A model generated the notes under the pieces. It had not been told where the DNA came from and did no database searches. It saw only the letters and a list, made by a program, of their open reading frames with translations. Positions 47,370-58,900 of a DNA stretch of 64,000 nt are shown here, one piece after another. This stretch comes from Tetranychus cinnabarinus (Eukaryota > Arthropoda > Arachnida > Trombidiformes > Tetranychidae), in assembly GCA_022266195.1 (NCBI GenBank), contig WHVY01000002.1:1131001-1195000 (forward strand), given 5' to 3'. The first letter of the stretch is position 1. Each line of letters opens with the position of its first letter. Position numbers and translations under genes: made by a program.

Positions 47370-49113
47370 ATGAAGGTAAGGGCTATTTATTGCTATTGAA
47401 TAAATTTTGTTTGTTTCTTTATATTTAGTTCAATTTACTTTTCTGTCTACCGGTCATCTCATTTTTTGTTATGCCTCTTTTCTCTTTCCTTAGCTTAACA
47501 TTTCTTATCCGGCAACTGGTTGCCAAAAATTGATTGATATCGATGATGAGATGAAAACTAGGATTTTCTATGAAAAGCGTATGGGTCAAGAAGTTGATGC
47601 TTCAACGCTTGGACCAGAATGGAAAGGCTACATCTTGAAAGTTAGTGGTGGTAACGACAAACAAGGTTTCCCAATGAAACAAGGAGTTCTCACAAACCAA
47701 CGTGTTAGATTACTTTTAGCTAAAGGTCACTCTTGTTATCGACCACGAAGGACAGGTGAAAGAAAACGAAAGTCTGTTCGAGGGTGCATTGTCGATAGCA
47801 ACTTGAGTGTTCTTGCTTGTGTTATTGTTCAAAAGGGTAAGTCTTTGCTTTCAATTACTTTCGTGTTCATTTCTAACTGCTGATTTATATTTTGTTCAGG
47901 TGAACAAGAGATTGAAGGATTGACCGACAAGACAATCCCACGTCGCCTGGGTCCTAAGCGAGCTAACAAAATTCGAAAACTTTTTAACCTCGGAAAAGAA
48001 GACGATGTTCGTCAATATGTTGTTCGAAGACCGCTTCCTGAAAAAGCAGGAAAGAAACCTCAAACTGCTGCCCCTAAAATCCAAAGGTTAATCACTCCTC
48101 AGAGACTTCAACGTAAACGCAGATTGATCGCTCTTAAGAGAAACCGAGCAGTCAAACAAAGAGAGCTTCAAGCTGAATACCAGAAAATCTTGACTCAACG
48201 TATGAAGGAAGCTCGACTCAGAAAAGAAGGTAATTTTTATTTTTTGAATCTTTTACTTTGTAAGATTGCTCAATTTTTCATTTCATCTTTTCAGAAATCA
48301 GACGCCGTCGATCCTCAGCATCTTCAGGAGGACTTTCATCTAGACAAGTATCTGTGAGTCAAGCTCCTCCAACCAAGGTTGCCGTTAAGGCAGCAACCAA
48401 GTTGGTCGCCAAAGCTAAGGCTACTGCTGCTTCCGCCAAGCCAGCAGCTAAGAAAGCTACTGGAAAGGCTGCAGCACCAGTAAAGAGTGTTGCCGGTAAG
48501 CCCGCTGTTGCCTCTAAAACAGTTAAAGGTAAAACTGTTGCTGCTAAAGCTGCTCCAGCTAAGCCTGCTAAAGCTAGCGGTAAATCTTCCGCTAAAGACG
48601 CTAAATCATCCAAGACTACTGCTAAAACTGCAGCACCTCAAGGTAAAGCTGGTGCTAAAACCGGAAAGCAACCTGCTAAAGCCACAGGTAAACCCCAACA
48701 GAAAACTTTAACTAAGACCTCTGGTAAACCAACTGGATCTAAAACAGCAACCAAGCCAGCCGCAAAATCTACAACAAAGCCAGCAGCAGCCAAACCTGCA
48801 ACTGGTAAAGCCCCAGCACCCGCAAAGACCTCTAAACCCACTGGCAAGGCTCCTGCTCAAACTAAACCAGCAGCAAAGTAAGAATTATTCATGGATTTTG
48901 TACATTACTGATTGAATTATTTTACTAATTTTTATTTTATTCTTACCATTTTCCTATTTTTATAGAGCCGGACCTAAATCTACCGCAAGCAAACCCGCAC
49001 CAGCAAAACCCGCAGGAAGTAAACCAGCACCAAAAGGAGCTACTGGTGGTAAAGCCGCCGTTGCTAAAGCAGCAGAGGCAAGAAAAACAAAGCCTACTAA
49101 GCCATCTAAATAA
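47370..49113 (+). CDS. RpS6: Ribosomal protein S6 with a long histone H1-like C-terminal extension
   Basis: Five exons, 47370-47375 (just Met-Lys), 47494-47836, 47900-48229, 48295-48877 and 48966-49113, encode 469 residues, about 220 more than usual. Residues 1 to about 245 are standard eS6 (LNISYPATGCQKLIDIDDE, FYEKRMGQEV, GFPMKQGVL, RPLPEKAGKKP), including the RRRRSSASS cluster phosphorylated by S6 kinase. Beyond it runs a tail of Lys-Ala-Pro-Thr-Gly repeats (AKPAAKKATGKAAAPVK-like), resembling histone H1, that continues across a further intron to KPTKPSK. The junction is in frame within one exon, so this is a true extension, not a neighbouring gene. Similar H1-like tails on RpS6 are known in mosquitoes. 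An acceptor-like TTTAG just before the ATG suggests a 5' UTR intron. A LINE lies immediately upstream. Confidence 0.95.
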
Positions 49114-49445
49114 TTTAATAAATTTAGCTAATTTGATTTAAATAAAGGGAAACTGTTTTTTGTCCATCACAATTTTGTTTTTTTTTATTTTAACAAGATG
49201 GCCTCTTTTGAAAAACTTTGTTTTATATTTTATACTAAATTATATATATATTTGAGGAAAAGGCAATTAGGAATTTTAAAGGTGAACATTGAAAAAAGGC
49301 ATAGTAATATTGCTCCATTTTTGAAGCTGAAAATAATTGACAATATAAATTGAGCTAATAAATTGTAAACAAAATAAGACAACTAGGAAAAAATTGAGGG
49401 GATTTAGGTGACTAGGTGAAATAAGCAGAAACTGCTTATTTTTCG
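49114..49445. other. Convergent 3' regions of RpS6 and GLD-2
   Basis: AT-rich, with AATAAA signals just after RpS6 (near 49115 and 49140) and a short (TA)n tract near 49240. No gene. Confidence 0.45.
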
Positions 49446-51323
49446 CTAAACCAATCTATAGCATTTACAATGGGGAGAGGGATAACATTGCTGATTGAGC
49501 AAAATAGACATGGTTGAAAGTGATGGTTGATAATGTTGATACTGATGTTGACCACAGGACATGGTTGATAGTGATGGAGGGATGTTGAGTATGATGCTTG
49601 ATAAAGTTTGCGTTTTAATAATCTTTGCATAACTTTGACGGAACACATCCAATATATGATTAAAGGCTTCTTCATCATACACTGATTTGGCTGTATTGGT
49701 ACGATCAAAAGGTTCTTCAACACAAATATAATTCCAATGTTTTGGGTTGTTCTTGGGCGAGTTATGTTCACGGGCTTTGGCTTTTGAAATTGTGCTTCCA
49801 GTGCGAATGGAAATAGCGTTGGAAACATAATCAAACTTGTAACTGTAGTAATCTAAAAAGCCGATGAACAGTTGACTTAAAGAACTTTTATTAGAAGATT
49901 GCCATTCCGGTATTTCTTCAAACAAACTTAATTTAGTTATATCGGAATCAGGATGAAATTTATCAGGCATCAAGTCATGAAGACAAGGCAAAACTGGAGG
50001 ATCACAACCACCTATTGAAATAATGAGAAAGAAAGATTAGTTTTCAATTTATCTTGACTAAATGAATTAAAATTAAGACTAATCAAGATGTAATTTAAAA
50101 AAACTCACATTGCAAATAATGAATAACCATTAATACAATAGTGTAACTTGAGATAGTTTTGAATCGTGCATTATTAATACCATTTTGCCGAGCCCAAATT
50201 TTCGCAGTTAATACCAAAGATTGAAATCGTTTATCCACTGCGAGATGAATAAGAAAAGTTGGCTGTTAAATAAGTAAAATAATTCTTGTTGATATATGAT
50301 TAAATAGTTAATTGTCCTCACTTCTATTATAAAATTCTATTAATTGTGTATTCCTTATTCCAACGATATTATTAAAGTTGAGGTCAATCTCGATGCCACT
50401 TTCAGAATCAGTGAACTTTAAAATAGGAACTTTAGCCAAAATTAATTTAGTGTTCTTAACAAAAGCTGAAATAGAAAAAAGAAAACAATTTCCTGGTCAG
50501 TTCAATTGATAGTGAAGGTCGAGTATCAATCTGGATTGTCAATCACAAATCCTGAAAGTCAATCATTGCAAAATCTATGAAAATGGAAGATGAGAATTAA
50601 TGAAATTCTTTATAGATCTATTTCATGTCAAAAGCCTATACTTTTAATCAAATAGACTTTCATAATTTGCAGACAACGGACTTTTTTTCTCTTTGCTCCA
50701 AAGGTTGAAGGATACTAGAGAGAAACTTACGCAGTCTGGATAATATCCTTTCAGCCCATTTTAAAACAGGAATTGCAAAACGCATATGACACATTTTTTC
50801 TCCAATGCTATCAATAACCAAGCAAAGATCAATATCACTATTATTGGTTCCGAGGCCATTTAACGATGAACCAACCATGTAAAGGTCGACAGCTAAATCA
50901 AAATAGAAAAGGTCAAATTAACAACGGAATCTTTTCGCAGAAAGTAAAAATTGACAAAGCAATCATTCTAACGGAGAAATGCTTGCATTTTCATGTCATA
51001 TTTGCATTATTGATGGTAAATTAAACTTACGGAACTCTGTGTGTACCCGGAGCATGTTGTAAATTATCTGTCGAAGCATCTTTTTCCTCTTAAACACTTC
51101 ATTGCTTTGCCTATGAGTTTCAACCAGTTCTTTAATTTCATATGAGATCTGCCATTTACAAAATCAACAGTATTAATCATTAGTTTCTTACTTCATACTT
51201 TGACGATCACAGGATAGGATTGAAAGGTCAACATCTACCGGATTAAAAAGGGTTCAAGTTCATGCTAAGAGTAAATTAAACCACAATCAAAACATTACTT
51301 ACCCGATCCATGGTTTGGCACAT
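49446..51323 (-). CDS. GLD-2-type cytoplasmic poly(A) polymerase (5' end uncertain)
   Basis: Six exons on the minus strand, 51323-51303, 51148-51031, 50892-50731, 50465-50322, 50237-50109 and 50011-49446, give 379 residues. The nucleotidyltransferase signature is VGSSLNGLGTNNSDIDLC, with catalytic Asp66 and Asp68. A third acidic position lies in EIDLNFNN (about 133). The PAP/25A-associated domain has LAKVPILKF, NIVGIRNT, WARQNGINNARFKTISSYT and YICVEEPFDRTNTA. These match GLD-2 (TENT2) closely. The family extends poly(A) tails of stored mRNAs in germ cells and neurons. A TTTACAG acceptor just upstream of 51330 joins in frame, so one or more N-terminal exons may lie to the right and the ATG at 51323 may be internal. 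The C-terminal 40 residues are low complexity with a duplicated PSLSTMS. Confidence 0.9.
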
Positions 51324-52812
51324 GTAGTTCCGACTGTAAATCCAATGTAAATATGTAAATGACTAAGACAGGTGGAAGTGGGGAAGGGGATGCGATAGAT
51401 AAGAGTAAGGAAAAAGATGATGGATTACATGAAATTAATTAAACTGAATCAGAGGGTTGAAACTTGATTTCTGATTACCTACATTAGGAGGTGAAAGACT
51501 AGTATTTAAGTGGTGTTGTAAAGAGTCAACTGTTTTTGGTAACCTAGAGATGCAAAGCCCAAGGGAACTTTAGAACTTGATCAAATGGTCAATCATTATT
51601 GATGGTTACACATACACATACACAAACAATACAATCGATTGTATTAATTGTAGGTAGTTGAGCACATAAATGAACACCAAAAACTAACACAAATATTATA
51701 AAATTACTAGGAGAAAGTTAAATGATTAAATCAAATTAACTTAACAAGCAGCATGTGAAACCAAAAATAAACGTTGCCAGTTTATTTTACTTCCTTATGG
51801 CAAACTCAGTTGGCTTTTTTGCATGTCGATCACAGTTTTTAGCTGAAAGGACCAGTAATAATCTTCTAATAAATTATTTTTTGTTTAATGTACAGTTAAA
51901 AGTCGTCACTACGAGTTCATCAATAATTCATTGTTAATAAATGTATCTTCTTTTGATGGTGTAAAGGAAAAACATTACATTTATTATCACTATCATTATT
52001 TAACAATCACTTTATCGATACATTAACATCAAATCAGTCACTTAGCCAGAAAAGATGAAATGTTGAACGTAATTTGATAAATTGTCTTACTTTTTTACTT
52101 CTACTTCTTCCGATTTCTTTCTATAGAAAAGTAAAATTGCCAAAAATGCGAAATTAATCTTATTAGAGTGAAAATAATCAGCTCGGATGACCTGTGATTG
52201 GGTTGCGATGAAAAACCATCCATAGCAAAATAATAGTGAAGTCAATGCAAAACATTGTATTTGTTCATCATTTCTTTGATTTCTCACAATTTAGGTTATC
52301 TTAGCCAGTTGAACGTTGACCTTAATTTTCTTGGTGATTAGTAAATTTCTGAACCCAGCCTATCATGCAAAAATTATTCACTGACTCAATTTGATAAAAA
52401 CATTGACAAATTATCGTTAATTTTCTGACGAAAAAAAATCAAGATTTGCATCAGTTTTCTATTTTTAATTTCAAGTGTTCAAGTTAAAAGTATACAAGTT
52501 CCAGTTTGTTTAAATTGGCTTTTAAAGAACAGTTAATCAAACTGGCAAGTTTATGTCATGAATATTAATTCAATTAGCTTAATCAACATTTGCAAGTTTA
52601 TTTCAGAGAGATGTTGATTTGATTAAGCCGCTAAAATTCGTTTCTAAGGCAACCAACATGTGTTTCAGTTTTGTTGTGAAAAATTAAGTTTCGTCAATTG
52701 CTAAAAGTGATATTAATTGCGTTCAAACTGTTTAATTGTTTGGTGATTCAATGACATCTGAAACTCGAAAGATTTGATTAGTCTTTCTATCTCATTTAAG
52801 AACTCAACGGTA
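51324..52812. other. Divergent spacer, GLD-2 / PTCD1
   Basis: About 1.5 kb AT-rich. Upstream exons of GLD-2 probably lie in it on the minus strand but could not be told from noise. The PTCD1 promoter is at its right end. Confidence 0.4.
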
Positions 52813-54876
52813 ATGTTGAAATTTTCTACAATACGATTCTTGGATGGATTTGGTTCTCAATTCATTCGAAGTGGTTACTCAAATTGTTTTAAAGTTGTAT
52901 ATTTCGCTGATAGAAAACTCTCTGTAGGTAATAAACAGTTTAAGCCCAAATTACGATCTGCACTCGATCCTAAGGATGCAGATGTTTTTGGTAAAATTGG
53001 TGTGGATGAAGAGTGTGTCATGCCTTTACAAGCTGAAAGTTTACCTGATGACGATGATGGTTACGATAAATTGGAAATTAATCGTGATAGAAGACATATT
53101 CTATTTTATAAATACAAACTTACCCTGCTGATCCATAATAAACATGGAAAAGCTAGAATTGTTGAAGCCTTGAAATTATTCGACGAGATGAAAAGAGATG
53201 ATCGTAAAAAGATGCGTCCCTTTTTTTATACTTTAATGATCTCTGGTGCGGCCGAAAATGGATACACTGAAAAGGCATTTGAATTATTCGAAGAAGCTTT
53301 AAAACACAAGCTCAAACCTACTGATGCTACATTTACTTCTCTGTTCAATTCTTGTGCCGAATGTCCTTTCAAAGAGATGGGCCTTCAGAAAGCAGAATGG
53401 TTAAGAAGATGGTTACAAGAAATAGGTAAACCTCTTCACCAAACTCATTATCATGCTATGATTAAGGCTTTTGGAAAACTTGGTGATATTAAAACTGTTT
53501 ATGAATTAGTTGATGAAATGAACCAGAAAGAGATTGCTATCGACACATCAACTTTCAATCATTTATTGGTTGCTGCTATAAGTCAACCTGAGAGTGGATT
53601 TGGTGAAGCAATCAAATTGTATCGTCGAATGCGATTTCACAAAGTTCCAAGAGATTTAAAAACATACAATCTTCTTTTAAGAGCAACTAAAAGCTGCGAA
53701 ATCGGAGATAAGGAAAAATTCAAAAAGTTATTGCATGAGTGGATTAATTTTGAAAAGATTTTATACCACGAAAAAAAGTTACCTCCCAAACGAGTCAACA
53801 TGAAAAAATCAACAACACCCAGGATTAGTTTCACTTCCGACAAAATTTACGATTACTTGCCTGATGGGAGTGTTAAGCAATTGGAAACTGAGAATTACAA
53901 CATGGAAATTACAGAGACAGTTAATAGAAACGAATTATGTTTACAGGATGAGCAAAATAAGATGATGGATATTCCTAATTTTCTGGTTTCAACTAAATAC
54001 AATCGAATGGGTGATATTTTAAATATAGATTATGATTCTCTCAAGGATTGGAAAAATCGGTTCATTCTCATAGGTGGCATGGAAGGATTTCTATTTCTTT
54101 TGGAAAGTGAAAAATTAAAGCCAAACATAAAAACTTTTACTGCTATGTTAGACTTAATACCAGAAGATAATCAATCTGAGGATAATTTGATCCATTTACT
54201 TCATCAAAGTAAAGTTGAAGCTGACACAGGATTCTACAACATAATCATCAAAAGACGTTGTTTTCGGGGTGATATAGTTGCTGCTAAGAAAACTTTTAGT
54301 GACATGCAAAAAAATAATATTCCTGTTGATTTAGCAACTTTTGGTGTCCTTGCTTCTGGTTGTAAAAATGTTAAAACTGCTAATCAACTGTTAAAAGATT
54401 TAGAAGCCGTTGGTTTCAGACCAAACATCCAGATTATGGGAGCAATGATGAAAAAAGCATGTCTATCCAAAGATATCTTTACAATGGAATTGGTTATGCA
54501 AAAAATGACTCAATTCAAAATTCCAGCAGATAAAAGAATAATTGATGTACTGAGCCTGACGATAGAAGAAATTGACAAATTACTTTGGATGATTGAAAAG
54601 GGCAAAGTGAAACCGTTTGGTCACTTTTTAAATCCTAAGTTTGAATCAAACTTCGATAAATTGAAGTCTTATTTCGAAAAATGGGCTGCCAAAACTGAGA
54701 TTGAAATTTCTCATCCATGGGATCAATTTAAATACAAACGTGAAGATTGGCAATATTATAAGATGCGCCAATATGAAAATACGGTGAAGTCAAAAATATT
54801 AGAAAGATCTGATGTGCAGAAGGCCGTAAAAGATGGTCAAAAGGTTAATGTAATGAAGCTAGTCTATGACGTATAA
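52813..54876 (+). CDS. PTCD1: Pentatricopeptide repeat protein PTCD1, mitochondrial
   Basis: A single exon of 687 residues (human PTCD1 about 700). The N-terminus (MLKFSTIRFLDGFGSQFIRS) has the basic, hydrophobic character of a mitochondrial presequence. Tandem 35-residue PPR units begin near residue 110 (ALKLFDEMKRDD, AFELFEEALKHKLKPTDATF, YHAMIKAFGKLGDIKTVYELVDEM, AIKLYRRMRFHKVPRDLKTYNLLL). More follow in the C-terminal half (GDIVAAKKTFSDMQKNNIPVDLATF). The AMIKAFG and FNHLLVAAISQPESGFGEA blocks match PTCD1 specifically. The family processes the 3' ends of mitochondrial tRNAs and leucine-tRNA precursors and supports 16S rRNA. The ATG at 52813 is chosen because the presequence starts there; an earlier in-frame TTG is ignored. 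Confidence 0.9.
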   Translation: MLKFSTIRFLDGFGSQFIRSGYSNCFKVVYFADRKLSVGNKQFKPKLRSALDPKDADVFGKIGVDEECVMPLQAESLPDDDDGYDKLEINRDRRHILFYKYKLTLLIHNKHGKARIVEALKLFDEMKRDDRKKMRPFFYTLMISGAAENGYTEKAFELFEEALKHKLKPTDATFTSLFNSCAECPFKEMGLQKAEWLRRWLQEIGKPLHQTHYHAMIKAFGKLGDIKTVYELVDEMNQKEIAIDTSTFNHLLVAAISQPESGFGEAIKLYRRMRFHKVPRDLKTYNLLLRATKSCEIGDKEKFKKLLHEWINFEKILYHEKKLPPKRVNMKKSTTPRISFTSDKIYDYLPDGSVKQLETENYNMEITETVNRNELCLQDEQNKMMDIPNFLVSTKYNRMGDILNIDYDSLKDWKNRFILIGGMEGFLFLLESEKLKPNIKTFTAMLDLIPEDNQSEDNLIHLLHQSKVEADTGFYNIIIKRRCFRGDIVAAKKTFSDMQKNNIPVDLATFGVLASGCKNVKTANQLLKDLEAVGFRPNIQIMGAMMKKACLSKDIFTMELVMQKMTQFKIPADKRIIDVLSLTIEEIDKLLWMIEKGKVKPFGHFLNPKFESNFDKLKSYFEKWAAKTEIEISHPWDQFKYKREDWQYYKMRQYENTVKSKILERSDVQKAVKDGQKVNVMKLVYDV

Positions 54877-54960
54877 ATAAAAGTGTGTAAAGAAACAAAA
54901 CAATATTTTGTGGTTCACCATGTTAATTTATTTAATCATCAAAACTTATAAACAGAGTGT

Positions 54961-55608
54961 CTAATCTTCATCCTCTTCTTCAGCAGCAGCACCTGGCTTA
55001 ACTTTACGGGCGTTCTTCCTCTTGACACGACCGGGTCGACCACCACTGAATGGAGATTTCATGGAGAAGTCTATGTGCTTTTCAGAGTCCAATCTAAATT
55101 GAGAAATGAAGAAGAATCATGAGTATCATTTGAAATTGGCTAGAAATTTAAAATTCACAAACCTGACAATGAATGAAGGTACGTTAACCACTTGCTTGCA
55201 AACTGCAATGTGTCTTTGCCTGATGAGAACACGAGCATGATGGATAGATTTAGCGAGTCCATGTTTTAAAACTTGGGTTTGCAGACGTCTTTCCAAGAAA
55301 TCTTCGATTTTAAGACCCAAAACATAATCGAGCTTCATCCTAGATTCATCCAAGACACCAATTCGAACAAGTCTTCTAAGTAAGGCATTACCTTCAAACA
55401 AACGTTTAGGATCTTTTTCATCCAAAGTCAACAGCTCTCGAGCAGCTTTTCGGATTTTAGCTAAAGCATATTTGACTCGCCATACTTCACGCTTGTTTCT
55501 TAAACCATATTCACCAATAATTTTTAATTCCTGGTCCAAACGTTCCTTTTCAAAAGGACGACGAGGAGTAACATAGGTTTTACTGTGGACAGTTTTTACC
55601 CGGACCAT
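54961..55608 (-). CDS. RpS9: Ribosomal protein S9 (uS4)
   Basis: Two coding exons, 55608-55163 and 55093-54961, encode 192 residues (human 194). Signatures: SKTYVTPRRPFEKERLDQELK, the S4 RNA-binding domain (LDYVLGLKIEDFLERRLQTQVLKHGLAKSIHHARVLIRQRHI), and the acidic end AAAEEEDED. A non-coding first exon ends at 55707 with its own donor (AAG|GTAATT), and the acceptor at 55617 (TTTGCAG) precedes the ATG by about eight bases. A 5' terminal oligopyrimidine (TOP) start for that exon is visible at about 55762-55776. The protein is part of the 40S decoding-site head/body junction. It lies head to head with the YTHDC2-like gene. Confidence 0.96.
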
Positions 55609-55615
55609 TTTGGAT

Positions 55616-55960
55616 ACTGCAAATAAAAAGAATACACGATTAACAGATGAACAATTATTTAAAACATTAAATAACAAAAAACAATTAACAAAACTAGATT
55701 AATTACCTTAAATCACTAAAATTATAACACTATTATAAGAAGAAAAACCAACAACTTTAAGAAGCGGAAAAGGAAACCTTAAGTGTTAGCCGTAGTTACC
55801 TTGGTGATACTAGCTCCCTCCTTCGATGAAAACGTGAACCGCCCTATTTGAAAAATCGTCATTTGGTTACTGGTTTTGATTCATTTAACTGTTGTTACCA
55901 CATAATACTTGTTTCCATGTGAACTATAATCTAGTCTATTACTGTTCGACTTTTTTTAAT
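55616..55960. promoter_or_regulatory. Bidirectional promoter region, RpS9 / YTHDC2-like, with RpS9 TOP start
   Basis: About 350 bases between two head-to-head genes. On the minus strand a pyrimidine tract CCTTTTCCGCTTCTT (55776-55762) marks a TOP-type start for RpS9, followed by its 5' UTR intron. To the right, about 180 bases lead to the ATG of the helicase at 55961. The relatively GC-rich segment at 55800-55850 is the likely shared core. Confidence 0.55.
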
Positions 55961-58900
55961 ATGAGCTGTCTAATCGGACGATTAACTGATGGTATACCGC
56001 AAATTCCTCCGCCAGCGAAAGACAACCAATTAACCCAGTTTAGGAGATCATTACCAATATGGAAACTACGTAATGATATTATGTCCCTTGTTGAAAATAA
56101 TTCAGTTATCTTGGTTAGTGGGGATACTGGATGTGGAAAGACAACTCAAGTGCCGCAATTTATTCTGGATCACTGCCTCAAGACTAAACATGTATGTCGT
56201 ATTGTCGTCGCCGAGCCTCGTCGATTGTCTGCATTATCCGTTGCTGCTCGAGTTGCTCAAGAGCGTGGAGAAGCTGTGGGACTAACTGTTGGCTATCAAA
56301 TACGACTGGAAAGCAAGTGAGTTGTCCTTAATTACGTCCTCCAATCATAGTTTATTCAAGCAATTAGACTTTGTTGACTTCTCACCTCTGCTATTTTGTT
56401 AATTTTTAGGGTTTCTCCAAAGACATTGGTCACTTTCTGTACCAATGGTGTGCTTCTTCGTACCCTAATGAGAGGTGATAGCGCTTTAGACCGCGTAACT
56501 CATATTATTATTGACGAAGTCCATGAGAGAGATAGGTTTGCTGATTTCCTACTTTTGACTCTTCGTAATCTTTTGGATCGCAAACGAAATTTAAAATTAA
56601 TCCTGATGTCAGCTACAATTGATAGTGCTCGCTTCTCTCAATATTTCGATGGCTGCGCTTCGATAACGATTCCAAGAATCTCTCACGAAGTAAAAACATT
56701 TTTTCTTGAAGATATACTCCGTAAAACTGACTACTTAAACAGTCAAATTGTCTCACAACATATCGTATCCAAGTCTAAAAAACAGAAAAAACGACTACAA
56801 AAATTTCTTCAAGCCTTTTCAAGCTACAATTCTGTCAATTTACCAGAAGCTATATTGAATCAAAGTGCTCCAGCTATGGAAAGCAAAGAATTCGCTTTCG
56901 ATTTGTTTGATGATTTTTTGGAAAAATCATTTAGAGATGGTAGCGATGAAATTTTTGAGGAACTTCTCAGTCTTATAATCAATGATGGCTATCCTATCGA
57001 TTATCAACATTCAGAAACTGGTCTCACCTCCTTGATGGTTTGCTGTGCTCGTGGTAAACTTTCATATGTTGAGGTTCTTTTGGGCTTAGGTGCCAATGTT
57101 GATCTCAAATCACATAACTCTTGGGTTGCATTTGAGTTCGCCAAACAGTTTAATCATATCGAGATCTGTGAATTATTGCATGCTTATATAAATTACAGGA
57201 ACCGTAAAGCCTTAGAAGATAACAATAAATTTGATTATTGCAGTTTCATGCTGAGCATCACTGAGGCAGATAAAAAGATAGCCAGCTTATATAATACTCT
57301 CTTCCCAACTGACGACGTTGATTTAAACTTGATCATAGAAGTGATCTCTCTCATTTCAAAGTCCGATAATGATGCTTTCAAATCTTCAAGAGGTGCCATT
57401 CTGATTTTTTTACCTGGTTACGATGAAATAATTGGACTTCGGGATAGAATTGCAAATGATCACCGTTTGAATCATTCAAATTTTCAAATATTTATGTTGC
57501 ACTCACAAATGCAAAACTCTGACCAAAGAAAAGTTTTTGATCCGGTTAAACCTGGAGTTCGAAAGATTATTTTATCCACTAATCTCGCTGAAACCAGTAT
57601 TACTATTGATGATGTCGTTTTTGTGATTGACTCCGGCAAAGTTAAAGAAGAATCTTATGATGTGAATCTCGGTACCACTATGCTCAAATCAACCTGGGTA
57701 TCACAAGCTAATGCAATTCAGAGGCGCGGACGAGCCGGTCGTTGTCAAAGTGGTTACTGTTATCATCTTTTCAGTAAATCTCAATTTCTCAATATGCCTC
57801 GTTTTCAAGTGCCACAAATCCTTCGCATGCCTATTCATGAATTATGCCTACAAACGAAACTTTTAGCTCCTAAAGGCGTTTCTATTATTGAGTTTTTGAG
57901 CCAAGCACTTGATCCACCACCAATGGCTACATTGAAAAGCTCTATAAATTTACTTAAGGTAGTTTTTCAACTTGAACGAAACATGAGCTCATGTGACTTA
58001 TCAAATTATTTTTCTTATCTTTATTTATGATATTTTTTCATTTAGACTATCGATGCTTTGGACAAAGATGAGCAGCTAACTGAAATCGGATTCCATCTTC
58101 TAGACCTTCCTCTTGTCCCTACTCTTGGAAAAATGGTTCTCAACGCTATTGTATTAAAATGCTTGGATCCAGTTTTAACCATTGTCTGCACTTTAGCTTA
58201 TCGTGATCCATGTAAGTAGTCATTATCTTTTTTCATCTTTTGACTAGAGTGTATTTTCATTAAACTCGGTGAATTTCATAATTAAACGTTTAGTCAAATT
58301 CATTTGAACTTTTTTCCAACAAATTATTGTTGTGCAGTTAATAGTGAGTGTTTGAAATTGTTTTTCAAAGACTCATTGTTCATAAATTTTAATTCTCATT
58401 AGTCTTTTTAAACTGAAACTGACTCTGTACCTTATATTAGGTTTCAATTTAACCATAAGATTGGAGATAAAAAGCATATTCCAGCTACTATTTCACAGCT
58501 ATTTCATTCCATATCTTGTGACTTATACATATTTTTAGGGTGAAAATTTTGTTGAATTTTATGAAATTCTGAGATCAATGAAAATGTACCCGTTATTTTT
58601 AACTAGAAATTTAATAATTCATTTCAATTATCAATTTCATTTTTTCCTTTTAGTTTACATTCCAAATGATCGAGGTCTTAAACCTGCTGCAGTGAAAGCC
58701 AAGGCTAAATTGGCAAGCGAAACCTACTCTGACCATATGGTCTTGTTGCGAGTATTTCAAGCATGGCAAAAAGCTCGTCAAGATGGTTTCGAATATGAAT
58801 TTGCCAATGCCAATTTCGTTAGATCAGCTACAATGGAGATGATTGCTGGAACTCGAGCTCAATTACTCGGTCAACTTCGGGCTTCCGGCTTTATTCGTGC

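Noticed and set aside
48359..48847. Long minus-strand frames opposite the RpS6 tail
   Set aside because: Mirror frames of a Lys/Ala-rich repeat; Ala/Val/Leu-rich composition is forced by the sense strand.
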